Shown in pieces: positions 36,052-50,488 of a DNA stretch of 64,000 nt. The DNA is taken from the NCBI GenBank assembly GCA_029204225.1, contig CM055107.1, positions 45,613,071 through 45,677,070 on the forward strand, read 5' to 3'. The stretch's first letter is position 1. Each line of letters begins with the position of its first letter. A program made the translations under genes and the position numbers. The notes under the pieces were generated by a model. It saw only the letters and a list, made by a program, of their open reading frames with translations, did not search any database and was not told the DNA's origin. This stretch comes from Diphasiastrum complanatum. Its lineage: Eukaryota; Streptophyta; Lycopodiopsida; Lycopodiales; Lycopodiaceae.

Positions 36052-37596
36052 ACCGTCCTCTGCAGGTGACAAGCTACATCATGCTTTCTTATGTAAACAG
36101 TAGAGGACCAACACTGTTGATCCCAAGTGGGGATAAACAAGGAATTGAAGTCAATATTTTGGTCTTCTTTCATTATCCTCAGCAAGGAGCAATGATAGTA
36201 AGCTTTTCTTCTGGAAAGAATACACAAGGCAGCATTCCAAAGAGTTTTAGTCACTTCATTTTATTTTACCAACCACTTAAAATAAACTAATGGCAGTCAT
36301 GGATCTAAAGCCCTAGTTGATGTATAGTCTTCCTAAGCGTAATGTAGCATTCAAACGTTTTGAACTGCATTTGACGTACTTCAATGAAAGTTTCAAGCAT
36401 TTCGGAAATTGCTGAGCTTTTTGAGTTTTTTCTTGCTTGGGAAGAAGAGCAGAGCAATGCATACATGAAACTATTTGATGGTTGAAGTCAAGGTAGTCAG
36501 ACTTTATAAGGTAATCATGCGTCGCATGATAGTTTGGCCAGAAGATCGTCTTGGCTGTCCATGAGAATGCATGCAAAATGCTAGTTTTGTTAATTTTGCA
36601 TTTTTTAAGTTTCAAGATTAGAGATAATTAGATTTTAACACTTCGAGGTTTTTCAATAGCCTTTGAAACTTTCGAATGATATTAGAGCTCAGGTTGTTGA
36701 AGCACAAAACTAAGGCTTATACTTATTATCTTCATTTTGTTAAGTTTGATTTGGTTCTTTACATTCTAATCAAAATAGCAATCTATGACAACATAGTCAT
36801 TGGAATCATCAAGCGTAATCTAGTATTGACTCCACATCAAGTAGCCATCATGTGGTTTCTAGCGGGATTGTCAAAAAACATAAAGCGAAAACTCAAATAA
36901 GGGAGCAATACACTACATTACATGAAGCCATGGAAGATTGTAAAAAAAGAAGACGAAAGATTTGATGACGAATCAACCACCATATGCATTCACTCAGGCT
37001 TCAACCTCATCATCTGCATCAACATTAGCCACTTCATTTTTGTGGACGCAATCGTTGATGAACTGGATCAAAAAGCTCCACAAGCAACTCCAATAGCAAT
37101 CAAGCAATTGTCAACACAAGTTGATCAAAGGTGAAAGCCATATAGAATTCTGCAGCTCATCAGTTGAGTGTTTGATGCTGAAACAAAAGCTGAGATTTGT
37201 TGGATTACTATCCTCTCTCTCTCTCTCTCCCTAATCCTATGACTAATCTAGATCCATTCATTTATTGTATATAACTACTTGTACAGTCATATAGTCTTCA
37301 GAAATACACGGGTCATCTGATAGTCTGCAAAAATACATGAGATTGTCTAACAGATTGCATACATACACGGGAATCGCCAACATGTGTCTGCTCGATAAAA
37401 AATCGTATTGACATCGTCGATTCAATTGTCGAAGCAATTGTCGAAGACAATTGTTGAAGGCAACTATCAAAGGCAATTGTCGAAGCAATTGTTGAGACAA
37501 CTATCGTAGCCTTTTGCTTTCAAGACAAAACAAAGGTCTACACAATTCTACTTCGGCATTGTGGATTTGAGTTTGAGTCAGATGACTCTCACCAAC
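36052..37596. other. Downstream flank with a faint gypsy Gag trace
   Basis: No gene. At about 36676-36990 the + strand has a Gag-like line (TKAYTYYLHFVKFDLVLYIL..., FLAGLSKNIKRKLK...) resembling the capsid end of a gypsy element, with stops. A short CT run lies at 37212-37230. At 37430-37510 there is a degenerate CAATTGTCGAAG-type tandem. Confidence 0.45.
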
Positions 37597-38124
<528 letters not shown>

Positions 38125-38254
38125 TGTACACTTTTTCGATTTGCCTAGATTCATTACTATGATGTTGTAGGAGGATATTCGAAGGAATGGTGCATCTTCA
38201 TCCTCCATCGAAGACTCACATGCTATATACTATAAAAGAGGTTCAAAGAAACAA

Positions 38255-39308
38255 TTGAAGAAGAACAAGACACTCAGACAACAATCCAACACAAATCAGA
38301 AGCAGTCACACAAGCCAAGCTCGAATAAGAGTCAACAATCTGCTCAGAACAAGAAGAAGATGTTCTATAAATATTGTAAGAGAATGAATCATGAGATCCA
38401 GGACTGCCTAATCCTCAAGTTCAACAGCAACAACAAGAAGCAGTTGGACCAACAAACCAATGCACTAACCAAAACACAACAGAATCTCAAAGATGAAGAT
38501 GATCAGAATGCATTCATGGTGAACCATCACCATGTCGATCAACATGAGGAATGGTTCATTGATTATGGAGCGACATAACATATGACAAGCCATCAAGAAT
38601 ATTTCCATGAATATTTGTCTTACAATACACAGAAATTTATTCACCTTGGAGACAACAACTCACACATGGTCGAAGGTGAAGGTACTGTCAGGCTGAATTT
38701 CCTAAATGGAGAATCCAAACTCATTCCAAAAGTATTGTATGTTCCAAATCTAGCAACCAATCTACTGTTGTGGTCAGCAAAATCACTGATTTAGGAAATA
38801 AAGTAGAGTTTGAATTAGACTCTTGTAAGATTCTTGATAATTGAACAAAGTCCTTGCACTTGGGAAAAGGCAAGGATATCTTTATCGGCTTACTCATTGC
38901 TACTCTGTGATTGACTGTGCTTTAAACAACTCAATCTTGATCGATAAAAAATTAATTTGGCATTATAGACTTGGGCATTTGAAAAATGTATCTATTGTTA
39001 ATATGTTGTATCAACATTTATAGACGATTATTCGAAAAGAATTGATGTATTTATGAAGCACAAAAATGAAGCCTTCCACTTCTTCAAGATTTATAAAGAG
39101 CATGCTGAGCTAGAAACATAAAGAAGGATCAAAGCTTTCAAAACCGACAATGGTGGTGAATACATATCCAATGCATTCAAGGAGTATTGTTCAACAAATG
39201 AGATCAAATAACAACTTGCTGCTTCCTATTCTCCTCAATCCAATGGACTTGCAGAGAGAAAGAATAGAACCTTAGTTGAATATGCCAAATGCATGATCAA
39301 TCATGTAT

Positions 39309-39320
<12 letters not shown>
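38255..39320 (+). pseudogene. Copia Gag-protease-integrase fragments
   Basis: Three open segments (38255-38578, 38582-38794, 38841-39023) and a stop-ridden integrase (39024-39320). The zinc knuckle has Tyr in place of the first Cys, as in the family 1 fragment at 19.26 kb. The protease DSGAT reads DYGAT and is followed by a stop. The integrase shows the DNGGEY and NGLAERKNR boxes. Confidence 0.78.
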
Positions 39321-39848
<528 letters not shown>

Positions 39849-40134
39849 TGTATACTTTCTTGATGTGATCAAATCTGTTTCAGTAGATATACTGTCATGT
39901 CATGTCGTGTTGCTTGAACAAGCTCTAGGTTTTGCAGATAGATAATTCGTAGATTGAATCGTTCCTTTATGACCAAATGTGAATGCTAATTGTAATGCTT
40001 CTTGATATGACCATTCCATGTTTTCACAATTGAATGATCTTGTGTGTGTCTATGGAATCAACTGTATCGATCCTTGCGACTTTGAAGCATGGACCAAGTA
40101 AATATATCATCGATTTTTAAAATTTAGCTCGAAT

Positions 40135-40785
40135 ATGACAGACGTCTTTCATGCACCGAGGAGATCACTTGATTTTCCAACAAGATTGACAACTAAATAT
40201 CACCATTTGTGCAATGTTGTTTCTCATGACATTGCTTATTTCCCTTACATCCAAGAATTATATAGTAGAAGAGGAATCGATTTCAAACCTCTTATATTTA
40301 TCCTAAAGCGAAACCTAATGCAGGTCAAAAGCTTAGACCACCACAACAACAAAGGATGACATCACAAACACCAGTAGAGCCAACTAATCCTCAAGCAACC
40401 CAAGTGAATTTTATAGCTATGGAATCTAATCTATTTCATTTAACATAAAGTAGAATGATGGTTTGGACTAGAAAAACATTTTATCGATCTAACCATTAAT
40501 GAATATTACACCACCTATGCTATGCAACCTCAAAGACAAGGAGGAAGGAGATCGTTAAGTTGTTGTGGATGCGATGAAGGTCGTCAAATTGTAGAGTGTA
40601 TTAATAAAGGATTGTATACATATTTTTGTCACGAATGTGGATATGGACACAATTATAAGAATTGTCTAGTGAGGAAAAATCTTCAAAATCCTAGTGCTCC
40701 ATTGAATCGGACTTCTTTCAACTTAATGGGATATTATGAAAATTCACACAAATCGGTTTCATCAAGGTTGCTACGATCTTCCTAA
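40135..40785 (+). pseudogene. Gag-like remnant with CCHC knuckle
   Basis: Open segments of 74 and 87 codons. The second has a short knuckle FCHECGYGHNYKNC (C-x2-C-x3-H-x4-C), and the first has a Gln/Pro-rich linker. It probably comes from a gypsy Gag. No neighbouring pol sequence is visible. Confidence 0.45.
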
Positions 40786-41169
40786 TGTATCGATATTGGT
40801 TGTAACCCGTGCTCAAAAGCAAAAAGAATTAGTGACATTGCCATCTCATCACTCTTCATTTAATCCAACCAAACCTAATTATGATAATCAACCATCAATG
40901 ACATGAGTTTATCTCGATGTAATGCAAAAATATATAGTCATAAGGTGTGACATTGGATACATGATGTACATTGCTGCAATCACAAACTAAACACCCACAT
41001 CTCTTATAGCTTTACTCATCCGTGCAAATTAATAGAAATCCTCACAAGGATCACCCCAATGATCATATATGAATGTAGAACTACATCAAAAGAGGATGGA
41101 GAGACAGTTATCAGGGAAGACAAAGCTGAATGCGTAAGTTTTTGTATCTTATCATGTATCAGTAGATCT

Positions 41170-41329
<160 letters not shown>

Positions 41330-41627
41330 TATTAAGAAGAATAGAAGATGTGTACAATGGAAAATGGCCTCCTTATATAGCTGAGGAGGGAGGGCCATCT
41401 TGGCTCTCATTGGCCTATTTACAATGGCATCCTAGCCCTTCAAACTAAATGAACTTCAATCTAATGGTTCATTAGGAAAAGGGCCAAACTCACATGGTTC
41501 ATGTGAGTTTGTGAGATTCCCTTTTAACTTAGAACCTTATGAACTTGACTTTGGGCTTTTTAATTAATTTATTCTACTAAGGCCCAAAGTCCTTTTATTC
41601 AGGTTCTATTTATCCGATTTGCATGCC

Positions 41628-42888
41628 TCATAGATTGGCGCAACTGGTCCCAATGTCATGGACTCCCCTTTCATAATGTGGATATGACAAGCTTGCTTGA
41701 CTCTCTTGTCTGTCCAGGTATTCGTGGTATGCAATAACCTGACGACTTTCCTCAGCAGTCAATATCAAAGATTTAGGACAAGGTTTGTCATGGTAGGTGC
41801 TGGTTCTTGCTGTACAATTGGCCATTTTGGGCTTGGATTCCCTGGATTTGGCCGTCTAAGCAATGTGGTGTCCTGATGTAGATTTGTGGTGGCTAGATGT
41901 TGAGTGAAACATTCAGACTTTGGTTGGATTTTGCTTATGATTGGCGTTGAAATCAGAGGGCAATCTCCCACCTTAGTCTTTCCTTTCTCAATGGACTGCT
42001 CTCTTGAAGGTGGTACAGATGGATCGTTGTGTTGACTGGTAGTCAGTTTGCCTTCAAGTTGCGTGGTTGACGTGAGACCCCTTTGTAATCCATCCACCAA
42101 AAGTTGTTGCAACATTTGTTTAATGAGACTTGGTAAAATTTGTTGGATTGCATCTATTGCCAATTTCTTGACTTCTTTTGCTATCCCTGGTTGGATAGAT
42201 TTTACCCACTTTGTCTTCTATGGTGTTGGTGATTCACGTGTGGCCGTGTCAACTTGTCTTAGGATCTTTCTCTCCACATCTGCTTCATAACCAGGTGGCA
42301 CTAGAAGTTTGTGTTTGTAGTGCAACTTCTTGGTTGGTGGATTTGCATGGCCATATGTAGGTTGCCGATTCAAGCAGGTAGAGTCATAACGGCTTTTCTT
42401 GGATCTCTTAGTGGACAATCATGACATGGGTGATTGATGCCGCATTGGTTCACACCAAGGATAAAAGGAGGATAGATCATTTCGGTGTGGACATTCTGAT
42501 CTACGATGTTTACCTCCACATCTAAAACACTGTACCGTGTGTAAAATTTTGTCACCTTTCAATTGATGCACGTACACCGGTATCAGGTCTCCTTTGATCC
42601 TTTCCACGAAATATAGTGGTGAGCCAATTTGGACTTCCCCTGCCTGGGATGATCCGCTCGCTGATATTACCAATACGTCCACCGAACCTTGCCTAGCCAC
42701 TAGAGAAGATTTTGAAAGTCATGAGACCGATCCACTTTCTTTGGAGGAGCGATCTGATGGCAAGCTAGATGGCATATATATGAGGGAATTGATGAGGAGG
42801 AGATGGAAGAGGAAAAAAAAAGCAGAAATACTCCTTTGTCTAGAACATTCACGGTTTGGCCAAGGGTAGATTTTATAAATAAATTCAA
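41628..42888 (-). pseudogene. Gag-like protein fragments with zinc knuckle
   Basis: Minus-strand frames include QIGSPLYFVERIKGDLIPVY followed by the knuckle CFRCGGKHRRSEC (C-x2-C-x3-H-x4-C), then a Gln/Ser-rich region (42163-41765) with QQILPSLIKQMLQQLL. The frames overlap with shifts. The order and knuckle fit the Gag of a plant LTR element. It is the only coding sequence between the two LTR copies. Confidence 0.6.
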
Positions 42889-43689
42889 TTATGCCCTTCT
42901 AGCGAAAAGTCTTATGACGAGGGATGATAATTGGAAAATCACTTATGTAGGTTTTTTTGGCAAAGGGTTAATTTTGCCTTAAAAAAAACTACTTTTTGGC
43001 ACTTCTCCGCAAGTTTATAGAAGGATTTTTCAATACCAACTATAACTCGTTTTAGCCTTGGCGGTCTTGGGAGGAGTCTATCAAAGACAAATTCACTCAC
43101 CAAAGAGGCTTGGGCTAAAATTATTATAGTATATTTTTTTTATAGAAAAGGGCCTTCAACAGTCATGGGAGGAGCTATCAGAGATAGGGTCACTTCCCAA
43201 CGAGGCTAATGGTTCGTATTTTTATTTTTATATTTATTTGTTTATTTTATTTTATTTTATAGAAAAAGGCCTTCGACAGTCGTGGGAGGAGCTATCAGAG
43301 ATAGGGTCGCTTCCCAATGAGGCTAATGGCCCAATTTGTATTTTATTTATTTTTTATAGAAAAATAAATCCTTGCAGATTTCTCTATGTCCTGGTCTCAA
43401 TGAGATGGAACTTCAGAGGCCTCTACAAAAGTTTTTTTTTTTTATAAGAGAAAGACTACAGTAAACAAAACAATGAGGGTAACTAGATCGTCAAAAGTTA
43501 AGGCTTAAAAAACACAAAAGATAAAAAATGAAATGAAAAATAAAACTCCGAAAAAGCCCTCAAAGATAAACGTAAAAAGAAAAGAGGGAAAATAACTAAA
43601 ATTATAAAAAAAATTAAGAGGTGAGAAGAAGAAAAGGAATGGTATACGTAGGAGAATGGAGAGCGCAGTTTGGGATGCCGGTTCCCTGG

Positions 43690-44592
43690 AATGCGACAGT
43701 GAGGGAAAGGAGAAGGGAGCAGAGCAGCATAGGTGAGGGTAGGAGCACAACAACGTATAGAGAGAAAGGGGGAGGGAGCAGAGCAGGCAGCCGAGGAGCA
43801 GGGACGGAGCAGGCAAGGGAAGAGAGAGAGCAGACAGGTAGGCAGGTAGGGAAGGGCAGCAAGTGGGGAAGGGGGCGGAGGAGCAGAAGGAGGAAGTGGA
43901 ACGGAGGAGCGAGCAGGGAGGTGGAGCGAGTAGGGAGGTGAAGGAGGGAGCGGAAGGGAGGAGCGGAAGGGGTAGCAAGCGAGGGAGGGAGGAGGTGAGG
44001 AGAGAGCTAGAGTGCAACAAGGAGATGAGCAGAGGAGCAGGGGAAGAGAGCAGAGGAAGGAGCGAGAGAGGGGAGCGGAGATGGAGGTGAGTGGAAGGAG
44101 CAAGAAGGGGGAGGAGAAGGGAGCAGGAAGGGAAGAGGCAGCAAGCGAGGGAGGAAGTGACGGAGCAGGGAGCGAGAAGGAGGAGTGGAGGAGGTGGGGA
44201 GAGGGAGTGGAGCAGGCAGGAAAGGAGGGATCGGAGGAGCAGACAGGTAGGAAAGTCGCAGCAGGAGAAGCAAGTGAGGGAGGGAGCGGAGGAGCACGCA
44301 GGCTGGGAAGGGCAGCAAGTGAGGAAGGGGGCGGAGGAGCAGAAGGAACGGAAGGGAGGTGAAGGGGGCGGGTGAGGAGAGAGCAGCAGGGAGAGTGGAG
44401 GAGCAGGGGAAGGGAGCGGAACAAAAATCGAGAAGGAGAAGGAGGAGAGCGAGTGAGAAGAGTGAGGGAAGAGTAGGGAGCCGGAGGGGGCGAGAAGGGG
44501 GAGGGAGGCAGCGAGCAGCAAGCAAGGGAGGGAGCGAGAGGGGGTGGTGGAGGGAGGGGAAGCAAAGAGAGAGGGGTAGCAAAGAGAGAAAT
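43690..44592 (+). repeat. Polypurine (GGAGCRGAGGAG-type) tract, about 900 bp
   Basis: The + strand is overwhelmingly G and A with scattered C in GAGC and GCAGGCA units. Pyrimidines are rare. The opposite strand therefore has open frames of 355 and 379 codons made of Pro, Ser and Leu, which I regard as compositional artefacts. It ends in a T-rich run at 44592. It would form the pyrimidine-rich leader of the minus-strand LTR element. Confidence 0.85.
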
Positions 44593-44874
44593 TTGTTGTT
44601 TTTTTTTTTATTTTTTTTTTTAAAAAAAAGGAAGGTATCGGCATAGCAAAAATACTAAATTACGGAAACCTTGATCAAAATTAACTACACAATACATAGC
44701 TTACTACTTAAAAAACAAAACTAATCCCTTGAGGGCTTGGCTTTTTTGTAATGGAAATGAAAGATTCCGGAGAATGGGAAAAAGAGGAGGTGAGGGAGAG
44801 GAAGTAGAAAAGAGTGGAGAGAGAAGTGAAGAAATAGAGAGTTTGAAAGGCAACTATGCAGTGAGCAACGTTGG

Positions 44875-44892
44875 CGCTCCCCACAATGGCAC
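44875..44892 (-). other. Candidate tRNA-Asp primer-binding site
   Basis: Minus strand TTGGTGCCATTGTGGGGA resembles the plant gypsy (Athila/Tat) primer site TGGCGCCGTTGTCGGGGA with two substitutions and one missing base. It directly follows the inferred LTR end. Confidence 0.5.
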
Positions 44893-45022
44893 CAATTGTA
44901 GTCGGTTGTAGTATAGGGGTCTGTTCATTGGGAGTTGTCCGTGCACACCTGCATAACAAGAGAGAGAGAAGGGAGATAGAGAAAGGAGATAGAGAGAGGC
45001 AGAGAGAGGAGATAGGAGCGAT

Positions 45023-45128
<106 letters not shown>

Positions 45129-45192
45129 CACCAAGGATGGTTGGGGCTATGGAGGCTCGAGTGCCTACCCATAGCTATGCACCATTCACCCT

Positions 45193-45368
<176 letters not shown>

Positions 45369-46090
45369 TATTAAGAAGAATAGAAGATGTGTACAATGGA
45401 AAATGGCCTCCTTATATAGTTGAGGAGGGAGGGCCATCTTGGCTCTCATTGGCCTATTTACAATGGCATCCTAGCCCTTCAAACTAAATGAACTTCAATC
45501 TAATGGTTCATTAGGAGAAGGGCCAAACTCACATGATTCATGTGAGTTTGTGAGATTCCCTTTTAACTTAGAACCTTATGAACTTGACTTTGGATTTTTT
45601 AATTAATTTATTCTACTAAGGCCCAAAGTCGTTTTATTCAAGTTCTATTTATCCGATTTGTGTGGTCACTGGGTTGGTCTTATACACGCAGGAAGCCGGT
45701 GCTCTCGCACTTGTTATTCCAACTATACAATGTATTGTGGTGGGTCCCACTAGGTAAGGCTTGGCCAACAGTATTTCAAGTGGTGGGACCCACTTGTTCA
45801 TTATTGTGTAGGAAATACCCACAACAATGACCTATATATAATTTGCATTTGTGCGGATGGGTGTATAAAAGATGGCGTGGAGCTACTGTGCCATTGGGAA
45901 GAGATTGATTATAGTCAAGGTTTCTGTGTGAGAGTATGAGGGTCAAGTTGTGACCACATTGGGTTTCTAGAATATGGAGGATTCCATATTTGAGTGTGCT
46001 ATCTTGGCTGAGATCTTGGTGAATCTCTAGATGCCAATTTCTTCAACTTGTTCAAGCTAGTCAAGATTGCTAAAAAGCTAGGACATAGAT

Positions 46091-46705
46091 TGGTATCAAT
46101 ACTTATCAAATCCAATACAAATCTTAAAATTAGAGTCTTTGGATTGGATTGAGTCCATTAGTGGTGTTTGGATCCTATTTTTGTGTGTTTTAATTCAATT
46201 CTTATGAGCCTTAATCTTTGTGATCTAGGCAAGGTCCATTTTCCAAGGTGACTAGATTATGGTGAAGATTGATTATAAGATTTGTGATCTAAATATATTG
46301 TAGATCTTTCTAGATTTTTGATGTGTTCAATACTAGTTTCTTGAGGGTCACAAAATCAATCTATATAGTCTTTTCACAAGTGTGTACTTTGTGTACAAGA
46401 ATATTTTTGAGTGAAGGTTGATTCTAAGATTTGTGACTTAGATCTTTATCTTTCTAGATTATTGATTTGTTCAAATGTAGTTTCTTGAGGATCACAAAAT
46501 CAATTTGTAGAATCATTTCACAAGTGTCTACTTTGTGTACACGTATTTATTCATCATGGCATCAATAGGAGGCTATCTATTGGAGGCAAGTAAGAGACTC
46601 AAGTGCTACTTTTGTGGCTAAAGAGAGGGCATTTGACAAAGGAGTGTTTCAAAAGGAAGGAGGCACAAGGCAAGAAAACAAATCAAGTTCAAGAAGATTG
46701 ACATT
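46091..46705 (+). pseudogene. Copia Gag start fused to zinc knuckle
   Basis: A primer-like TGGTATCAATAC occurs at 46091. At 46557 a Gag N-terminus MASIGGYLLEASKRL matches the Gag at 51815 (MGSVGAYLLEASERL). It then jumps directly to a zinc knuckle (CYFCG, stop, RGHLTKECFKRKE) in 46608-46680, so the Gag middle is deleted. The + strand orientation is the same as the unknown gene fragment that follows. Confidence 0.65.
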
Positions 46706-46959
46706 TAATAAAAATTGGCTTCTTATTCATCATCTTTTTTGTTTCAAACTCTACTATTCATCCTCTCTTGGCTTTGTGATGGCTTCTAGTAGTTGTAGAC
46801 CATGAAGTAATATTGTTTTAATTTTTGTTTGTAAAAGACTCTTGGATACCATGTATCTATAAAAAATTTCAGTGGGTATCAATGCATCCCTCATCAAGAG
46901 GTACTTTTAACAATCAATCATAGATTATAGAGCTTTTGAAAAGGTAGAATTTTAGACTT

Positions 46960-47773
46960 CAAAGTTTTATCCGGTGGTGTTCAATCCATTTTAGAGGTCT
47001 TGGTTCAACATGTGTACATGCATAAGGAAATCAAAGTGTATGGCAAAAGTTCAAACAATAAACTCAAATGCAATTGTAAGTTATGGAAAAGTTTTGACTT
47101 TGAGCTTTACATTGATCATTCAGATGTGCATGCGAGTATTGTCTTGATATATATCTTTTGTTTTTTTTGCAGGTTTGTATGCATCGAACATAATTGAATG
47201 GCAACCAATACAATCCATTGTTGGCATCATAGATGTCATTCATACTGATATTGGTCTTCTTCAATATAAAAACCATTCTTTGAGATCACTTTTGGATTCT
47301 TGTATTTTCTTCTATAATTCAATTTACACACCATCCTTAAATAGTTTAGGTGGAAGATTGGAGGTAATATTTCGACCATTTTTTTCAAGTGAGGAATGGA
47401 TTCCTCTAGACCCTACCATAGAAGAGAGCTTCCAATCACGATTTTTTTATGGACATTGAAAATTGTATGAAATATAGCACGGGTTCCAAAATCAACTGGT
47501 TTTTGCATATTTGTAGATTTTTTTGTTAATTCTAATGTACGGAGAACAATGACAATGTTTATTTCTAGTGATTTAATGGATGGCATGTTATCAAAATTCC
47601 TAGATAATCAATGGGATAAAAAAGGTAATGGCAACATTGAGTGCATAATGAATAAATCATCGATGAAATTTGGATACCATATAGAGAAACAAATGCTTTC
47701 TTTTAACATTCATTTTAGAAGATCATTTAAAGTTAACAATAAATGGAAGGCATTAGACTTTTTGGGCTTTTGA
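46960..47773 (+). pseudogene. Unknown protein X, copy 1 (decayed, with intron)
   Basis: I do not recognise this family. Readable segments are LEVLVQHVYMHKEIKVYGK (about 46990-47075), an intron 47076-47172 (GTAAGT...TTTTGCAG), YASNIIEWQPIQ to DVIHTDIG, IFFYNSIYTP and WIPLD (47173-47459), and MFISSDLMDGMLSKFLDNQ to EKQMLSFNIHFRR (47549-47773). Frames shift at least once near 47460. Each segment aligns with copy 2 at 55.26-56.2 kb on the minus strand, including the intron position. Sequence on to 48540 (FTLFVDCDIHWDRVALHSKS and later) is protein-like but stop-ridden and unmatched. A copia Gag fragment lies 250 bases upstream. Confidence 0.6.
47076..47172 (+). other. Intron in protein X copy 1
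   Basis: 97 bp, donor T|GTAAGT and acceptor TTTTTTTTGCAG. It interrupts the codon before YASN at the same place as the 88-bp intron in copy 2. Confidence 0.6.
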
Positions 47774-48545
47774 GGGCCATGTTTACCCTTTTCGTTGATT
47801 GTGACATCCATTGGGATAGGGTGGCCCTCCATTCCAAAAGCTCTCATAATCTTGGGCTAGATGAGATGAGCCAAATTATGGGAACATCTTAGAATCATAT
47901 TGACAATTTATTTGCTTCATAGTGTTCTGATGACCTAAGTCACCTCAATGATTACTGCCAACAAAACGATTGGAAAAAGTTGTGAAACTTAATAGAGATA
48001 GGCTAGAAAAGAGGTATTCAACAATCAAGAATGTCACTATCTAGGTCAAGTAATAAAAGTTTACTAACAAATTTTGAGGCACACAAGAGCACTTATTTTT
48101 TCAGTCGTAGAGAAGGACCTACCTTGAAGAAGTTTTCATTGGGATAAAAAAGGCTTTTCTTAATAAAATTCTAGGTATGGTGAATAAGTTGGGGTTTTGA
48201 ATTGAGATTTCTAATCAGGAGCACCACATTGAGTGGCTAGGGCCTTTTTGACAAACTTTCAGAGAAGAAATCTGAGGATGAAATAATGGAGCTACCTAGA
48301 CTTATGAGGATGATTGGACCTTGAAGAAACAAGTACAACATAATTTTGATAAGAGTAGATTGGGGTTCGGTCGGATTGGGAGCAAAGGAAGAGTTCTTAA
48401 CTTAGTAGGGAATGAATTCTTTGTGGAGATGTTCTATAGTTTTGAGAGAGAGAAACAATATGAAGATGATGACACGATTCTTGATAAAGGGATAATGATC
48501 ACCAAGTCCATAAGAAACACTTTAGATCATTCTAGATAGAAGACT
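47774..48545 (+). pseudogene. Stop-ridden coding-like stretch after X copy 1
   Basis: One frame reads FTLFVDCDIHWDRVALHSKS, LGLDEMSQIMG, CSDDLSHLNDYCQQNDWKKL with four in-frame stops. A clean 72-codon frame (48321-48539) has DKSRLGFGRIGSKGRVLNL. It may be a later exon of protein X or a separate pseudogene. No family recognised. Confidence 0.35.
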
Positions 48546-48845
48546 ATATGTGTTATTACAGGGAAGGGCATGGGTTTTGTAGTAACAAGATAACAAAAAC
48601 TCTTGGCCCTCATGGCAATGGCTTTAGAAAACAAGAGTAACTATGCCTTATGACAATAGATTGAGCAAAAAAATAGGTATAGTAAGAGTTATGATTTGCT
48701 AAGAACTATTACCTCTTAGGTACCGATTTAGTAATTTGTATGAACAACAACATAAGAACGTTCCAAATCTACTCACTACAATCAGTTTTAGTCTTTATTG
48801 ATATATACCAATACAAAGAAAAACTATACACTATCATATAATTTA

Positions 48846-49685
48846 CTAGTCTACAAAAGCCTTTCCATCCTGACGGCACATCGGCTCCACGCCATCTTTT
48901 ATACACCCATATGGATCATCATTTGTCCTATCATCAAGAGTTATATTGACATAGCAAGTACATCCAAACGTTTTAAGAAAGTTGACACTCGGCCTTCTCT
49001 TGAATAACATCTCAAAAGGTGTTCTTCCATCCAATATAGCACTCGGCCACCTATTGCATAGAAAGTTAGCACACAACAAAGCTTGATCCCAAAATGGTTT
49101 TGGAAGATTGGAACCTAACCTCATGGCTTTGGCACTTTCACATAAAGTCCTATTCTTCCTCTCGGCCACTCTATTTTGTTGTGGTGTCCTTGGAGTTGTG
49201 CATTCCCTCTTGATCTCATGCTCATCACAAAAAGCCTTGAACTTGGTAGATATGTACTCTCCACCATTGTCACTACTCAAGCACTTGATCTTTGTGAAAA
49301 ATTGGTTCTCCCTTGCATTCTTGAACTTCACAAAGACATCATACACTTCATCTTTGCTCTTTAGTAGATAAATCCAACAAAATCTACTAAAATCATCAAT
49401 GAAAGTTACATACATCTTAGCTCCACTATTGCTAATTGTAGCAATTCCATGAATATCTGAATGTACAACTTGAAATGGCTTTGTGCATCTAGATGTAGAT
49501 CTAGTATAAGGTAGTCTATGTGACTTTGACAAAACACAAGACTCACAAACATGATTGATGCTAGTTAAGGATCTTGGAAGACCAATCACAACTTGCTTCT
49601 TAGCCATTGCCTCCAATGACCTGAAGTCGAGGTGCCCCATCCTTTTATGCCAAACCTCTTGAATAGGTATTCGCTCGCTTGCCAC
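48846..49685 (-). pseudogene. Copia integrase (279 codons open)
   Basis: Longest clean copia frame in the window. It holds the HHCC zinc finger and the D-D-E core, and ends FGCTCYVNITLDDRT followed by unrelated residues and a stop. It is the reference for the core deletion in the 19.9-20.7 kb copy. Confidence 0.85.
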
Positions 49686-50092
49686 AAATCCAACTTGGTT
49701 AGCAATAACAGAAGCATCAACTTCCCTTGCTTTTTACCTTTTGCAATCAAGTTTAGCTTCCTTTTGATCATGCAAGCATCTCCATCAAACTCAACTTTGA
49801 AACCTTTACTTAGCAATTGACTCATACTAAGTAAATTCTTGGTAATAGAAGGTATGAACAAAACATCCTTCAAATGAAAATTACTATTTGTAGAGAGAGA
49901 AATAAGAAATGTGCCAATCACTTTGATTGCACACTCACCATCATTGGTCGTGTAGATCACCTTCTTGTCATCTTCATATGCCAGCAAAGACGTGAAGTAC
50001 TCTTTGTAAAAAGTCATGTGTGAACTTGCACCACTATCAGTCCAGCATGGATCTAGATCTCTATCATTAGCAAGCATACATGAAGACATCAC
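49586..50092 (-). pseudogene. Copia protease and pre-integrase
   Basis: 168-codon frame with CWTDSGASSHMT (retropepsin DSG), KDVLFIPSITKNLLSMSQL and FDGDACMIKRK. It overlaps the integrase frame by a shift near 49.69 kb. Confidence 0.82.
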
Positions 50093-50488
50093 AAATCATT
50101 TGAGTTTTAAACATGCAAACCATCTTCATCATGAGTAAGATTACCTTGCTTGTCTCCTTGATCTCTCTTCTTCTTGTAGCACTCACTTGCAAAGTGTCCT
50201 TTTGATGTCACACAATACAAGCACTTTAGCTTTGACCTATCTTTCCTTTTGCCATTTGAAGAAGCCTCCCCTTGATCTTGCCCTTTAGACCACTTACTTT
50301 TGCTTTTGCCTTTGAATTTTCCCTTGATGAACATAGCCGCTCTGTAACTTGAGATGTTGATGAAGATCCATCTCTTGCTTGAAGCCTATATTCTTCATTG
50401 ATCAAGATCTCATGAAGATCCATCAAACTTGGCAAAGTTCTTTCAATGGCAAGAGTTTGTATTATGTTAGCATGAGCATCCAACAAAT

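Larger units (their letters stand above)
48846..50487 (-). mobile_element. Copia element fragment (family 2), Gag to integrase
   Basis: On the minus strand: Gag end (50487-50226), a knuckle region (CVTSKGHFASEC with the first Cys altered, 50334-50107), protease with the intact WTDSGASSHMT box (50092-49586), GAG-pre-integrase (VWHKRMGHLDFRSL, CESCVLSKSHRLPYTRS) and an integrase core with FIDDFSRFCW, SSDNGGEYIST and PQQNRVAERKNRTL, the D, D and E positions. It stops after TLDDRTNDDP and has no RT. Its upper end is cut by the + strand LTR at 50489. Confidence 0.85.

Noticed and set aside
37430-37510. CRISPR-like array of CAATTGTCGAAG repeats
   Set aside because: Short, degenerate tandem with no spacers, in a eukaryotic nuclear context.
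43498-44644. Minus-strand open frames of 355 and 379 codons rich in Pro, Ser and Leu
   Set aside because: They arise because a polypyrimidine strand contains almost no stop codons. Three frames are open at once and there is no domain or start context.
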